From Phenylobacterium sp. (GTDB taxonomy: Bacteria; Pseudomonadota; Alphaproteobacteria; Caulobacterales; Caulobacteraceae), in assembly GCA_028698405.1 (NCBI GenBank), contig JAQVDF010000173.1, positions 1 to 5,312 of the forward strand: a stretch of DNA of 5,312 nt, written 5' to 3'. The notes below the pieces were generated by a model. It saw nothing but the letters and a program-made list of their open reading frames with translations, searched no databases and was not told where the DNA came from. The translations under genes and the position numbers were made by a program. Positions 5,171-5,312 of the stretch are shown here, piece by piece. How positions within the stretch are numbered: the stretch's first letter is position 1; each line of letters begins with the position of its first letter.

Positions 5171-5178
5171 GCTAAGAT
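5171..5178 (+). promoter_or_regulatory. Candidate -10 box of the desaturase gene, short or absent leader
   Basis: GCTAAGAT begins 15 bp before the ATG at 5186, with TAAGAT matching TATAAT at four of six positions. No Shine-Dalgarno sequence lies between. TTCTGT at about 5147-5152 is a weak -35 candidate. The arrangement parallels that before ubiA and suggests this gene has its own promoter in the 72-bp gap. Confidence 0.35.
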
Positions 5179-5185
5179 TGATCTG

Positions 5186-5312
5186 ATGGCTGTCGCCGCC
5201 CGCGTCGATCCCAAGACCTTCTTCGCCCCCGAGCAGTGGGCGCGCCTGACCGCGCGCTCGGACCTCAAGGGGCTGGCGCTGATCGCCCACGCCTGGGGCG
5301 TCATCGGGCTGG
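5186..5312 (+). CDS. Probable membrane fatty acid desaturase, N-terminal part (runs off right edge)
   Basis: Forty-two codons are visible: MAVAARVDPKTFF, then PEQWARLTARSDLKGLALIA and HAWGVIGL, where a first membrane helix appears to begin. The DPKxFFxPEQWxxLxxRS opening followed by KGLxLIxHAWxVI resembles alphaproteobacterial fatty acid desaturases of the membrane di-iron type (PF00487), enzymes that insert double bonds into lipid acyl chains. None of the three histidine boxes that would prove this falls inside the window, so the call rests on N-terminal resemblance only. The ATG at 5186 has no Shine-Dalgarno sequence but a GCTAAGAT box 15 bp upstream. It lies in the same direction as ubiA, 72 bp downstream, with no strong terminator between, so some read-through is possible. 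Confidence 0.6.
   Translation, partial: MAVAARVDPKTFFAPEQWARLTARSDLKGLALIAHAWGVIGL

Overview
The window is GC-rich (well over 65% by eye), with dense short intergenic gaps and codons that strongly favour G or C in third position. The gene content and the GCTA-type promoter sequences suggest an alphaproteobacterium, most likely of the Caulobacteraceae (Caulobacter/Phenylobacterium type). That placement rests on resemblance of the proteins and on overall style, not on a marker gene.

Layout. (1) Bases 1-453, minus strand: the N-terminal quarter of an exported DUF885-family protein, running off the left edge. (2) 637-1014, minus: a small secreted Gly/Tyr-rich protein with a glycine-zipper-like segment, followed by a hairpin terminator. 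(3) 1170-1688, plus: a DUF1993 (DinB-like fold) protein, divergent from (2). (4) 1950-3473, plus: a 12-helix sugar:cation symporter of the GPH/MelB type, after a 261-bp gap holding several hairpins. (5) 3565-4056, minus: a secreted RcnB-family protein with an Arg/Asp-rich repeat, convergent with (4) and ended by a UUCG-tetraloop terminator. (6) 4196-5113, plus: ubiA, 4-hydroxybenzoate polyprenyltransferase of ubiquinone synthesis, divergent from (5). (7) 5186 to the right edge, plus: the start of a probable membrane fatty acid desaturase.

How they work together. This is mostly a collection of separately transcribed genes, not one operon or an obvious new system. The best-supported link is regulatory. 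The two small secreted proteins (2) and (5), about 2.5 kb apart, each carry upstream a direct repeat GTTCAG-N5-GTTCAG with exact 11-bp phasing, the geometry typical of OmpR/PhoB-class response regulators. They probably belong to one envelope-stress or metal-response regulon. Both also end in GC hairpins whose only non-Watson-Crick pair becomes a G-U wobble in the minus-strand RNA, which fits their direction of transcription. ubiA and the desaturase lack a Shine-Dalgarno sequence and have a GCTA box 15-16 bp before ATG, so they may be leaderless. No RNA genes, mobile elements, CRISPR arrays or attachment sites were seen. No clear undescribed multi-gene system was found.
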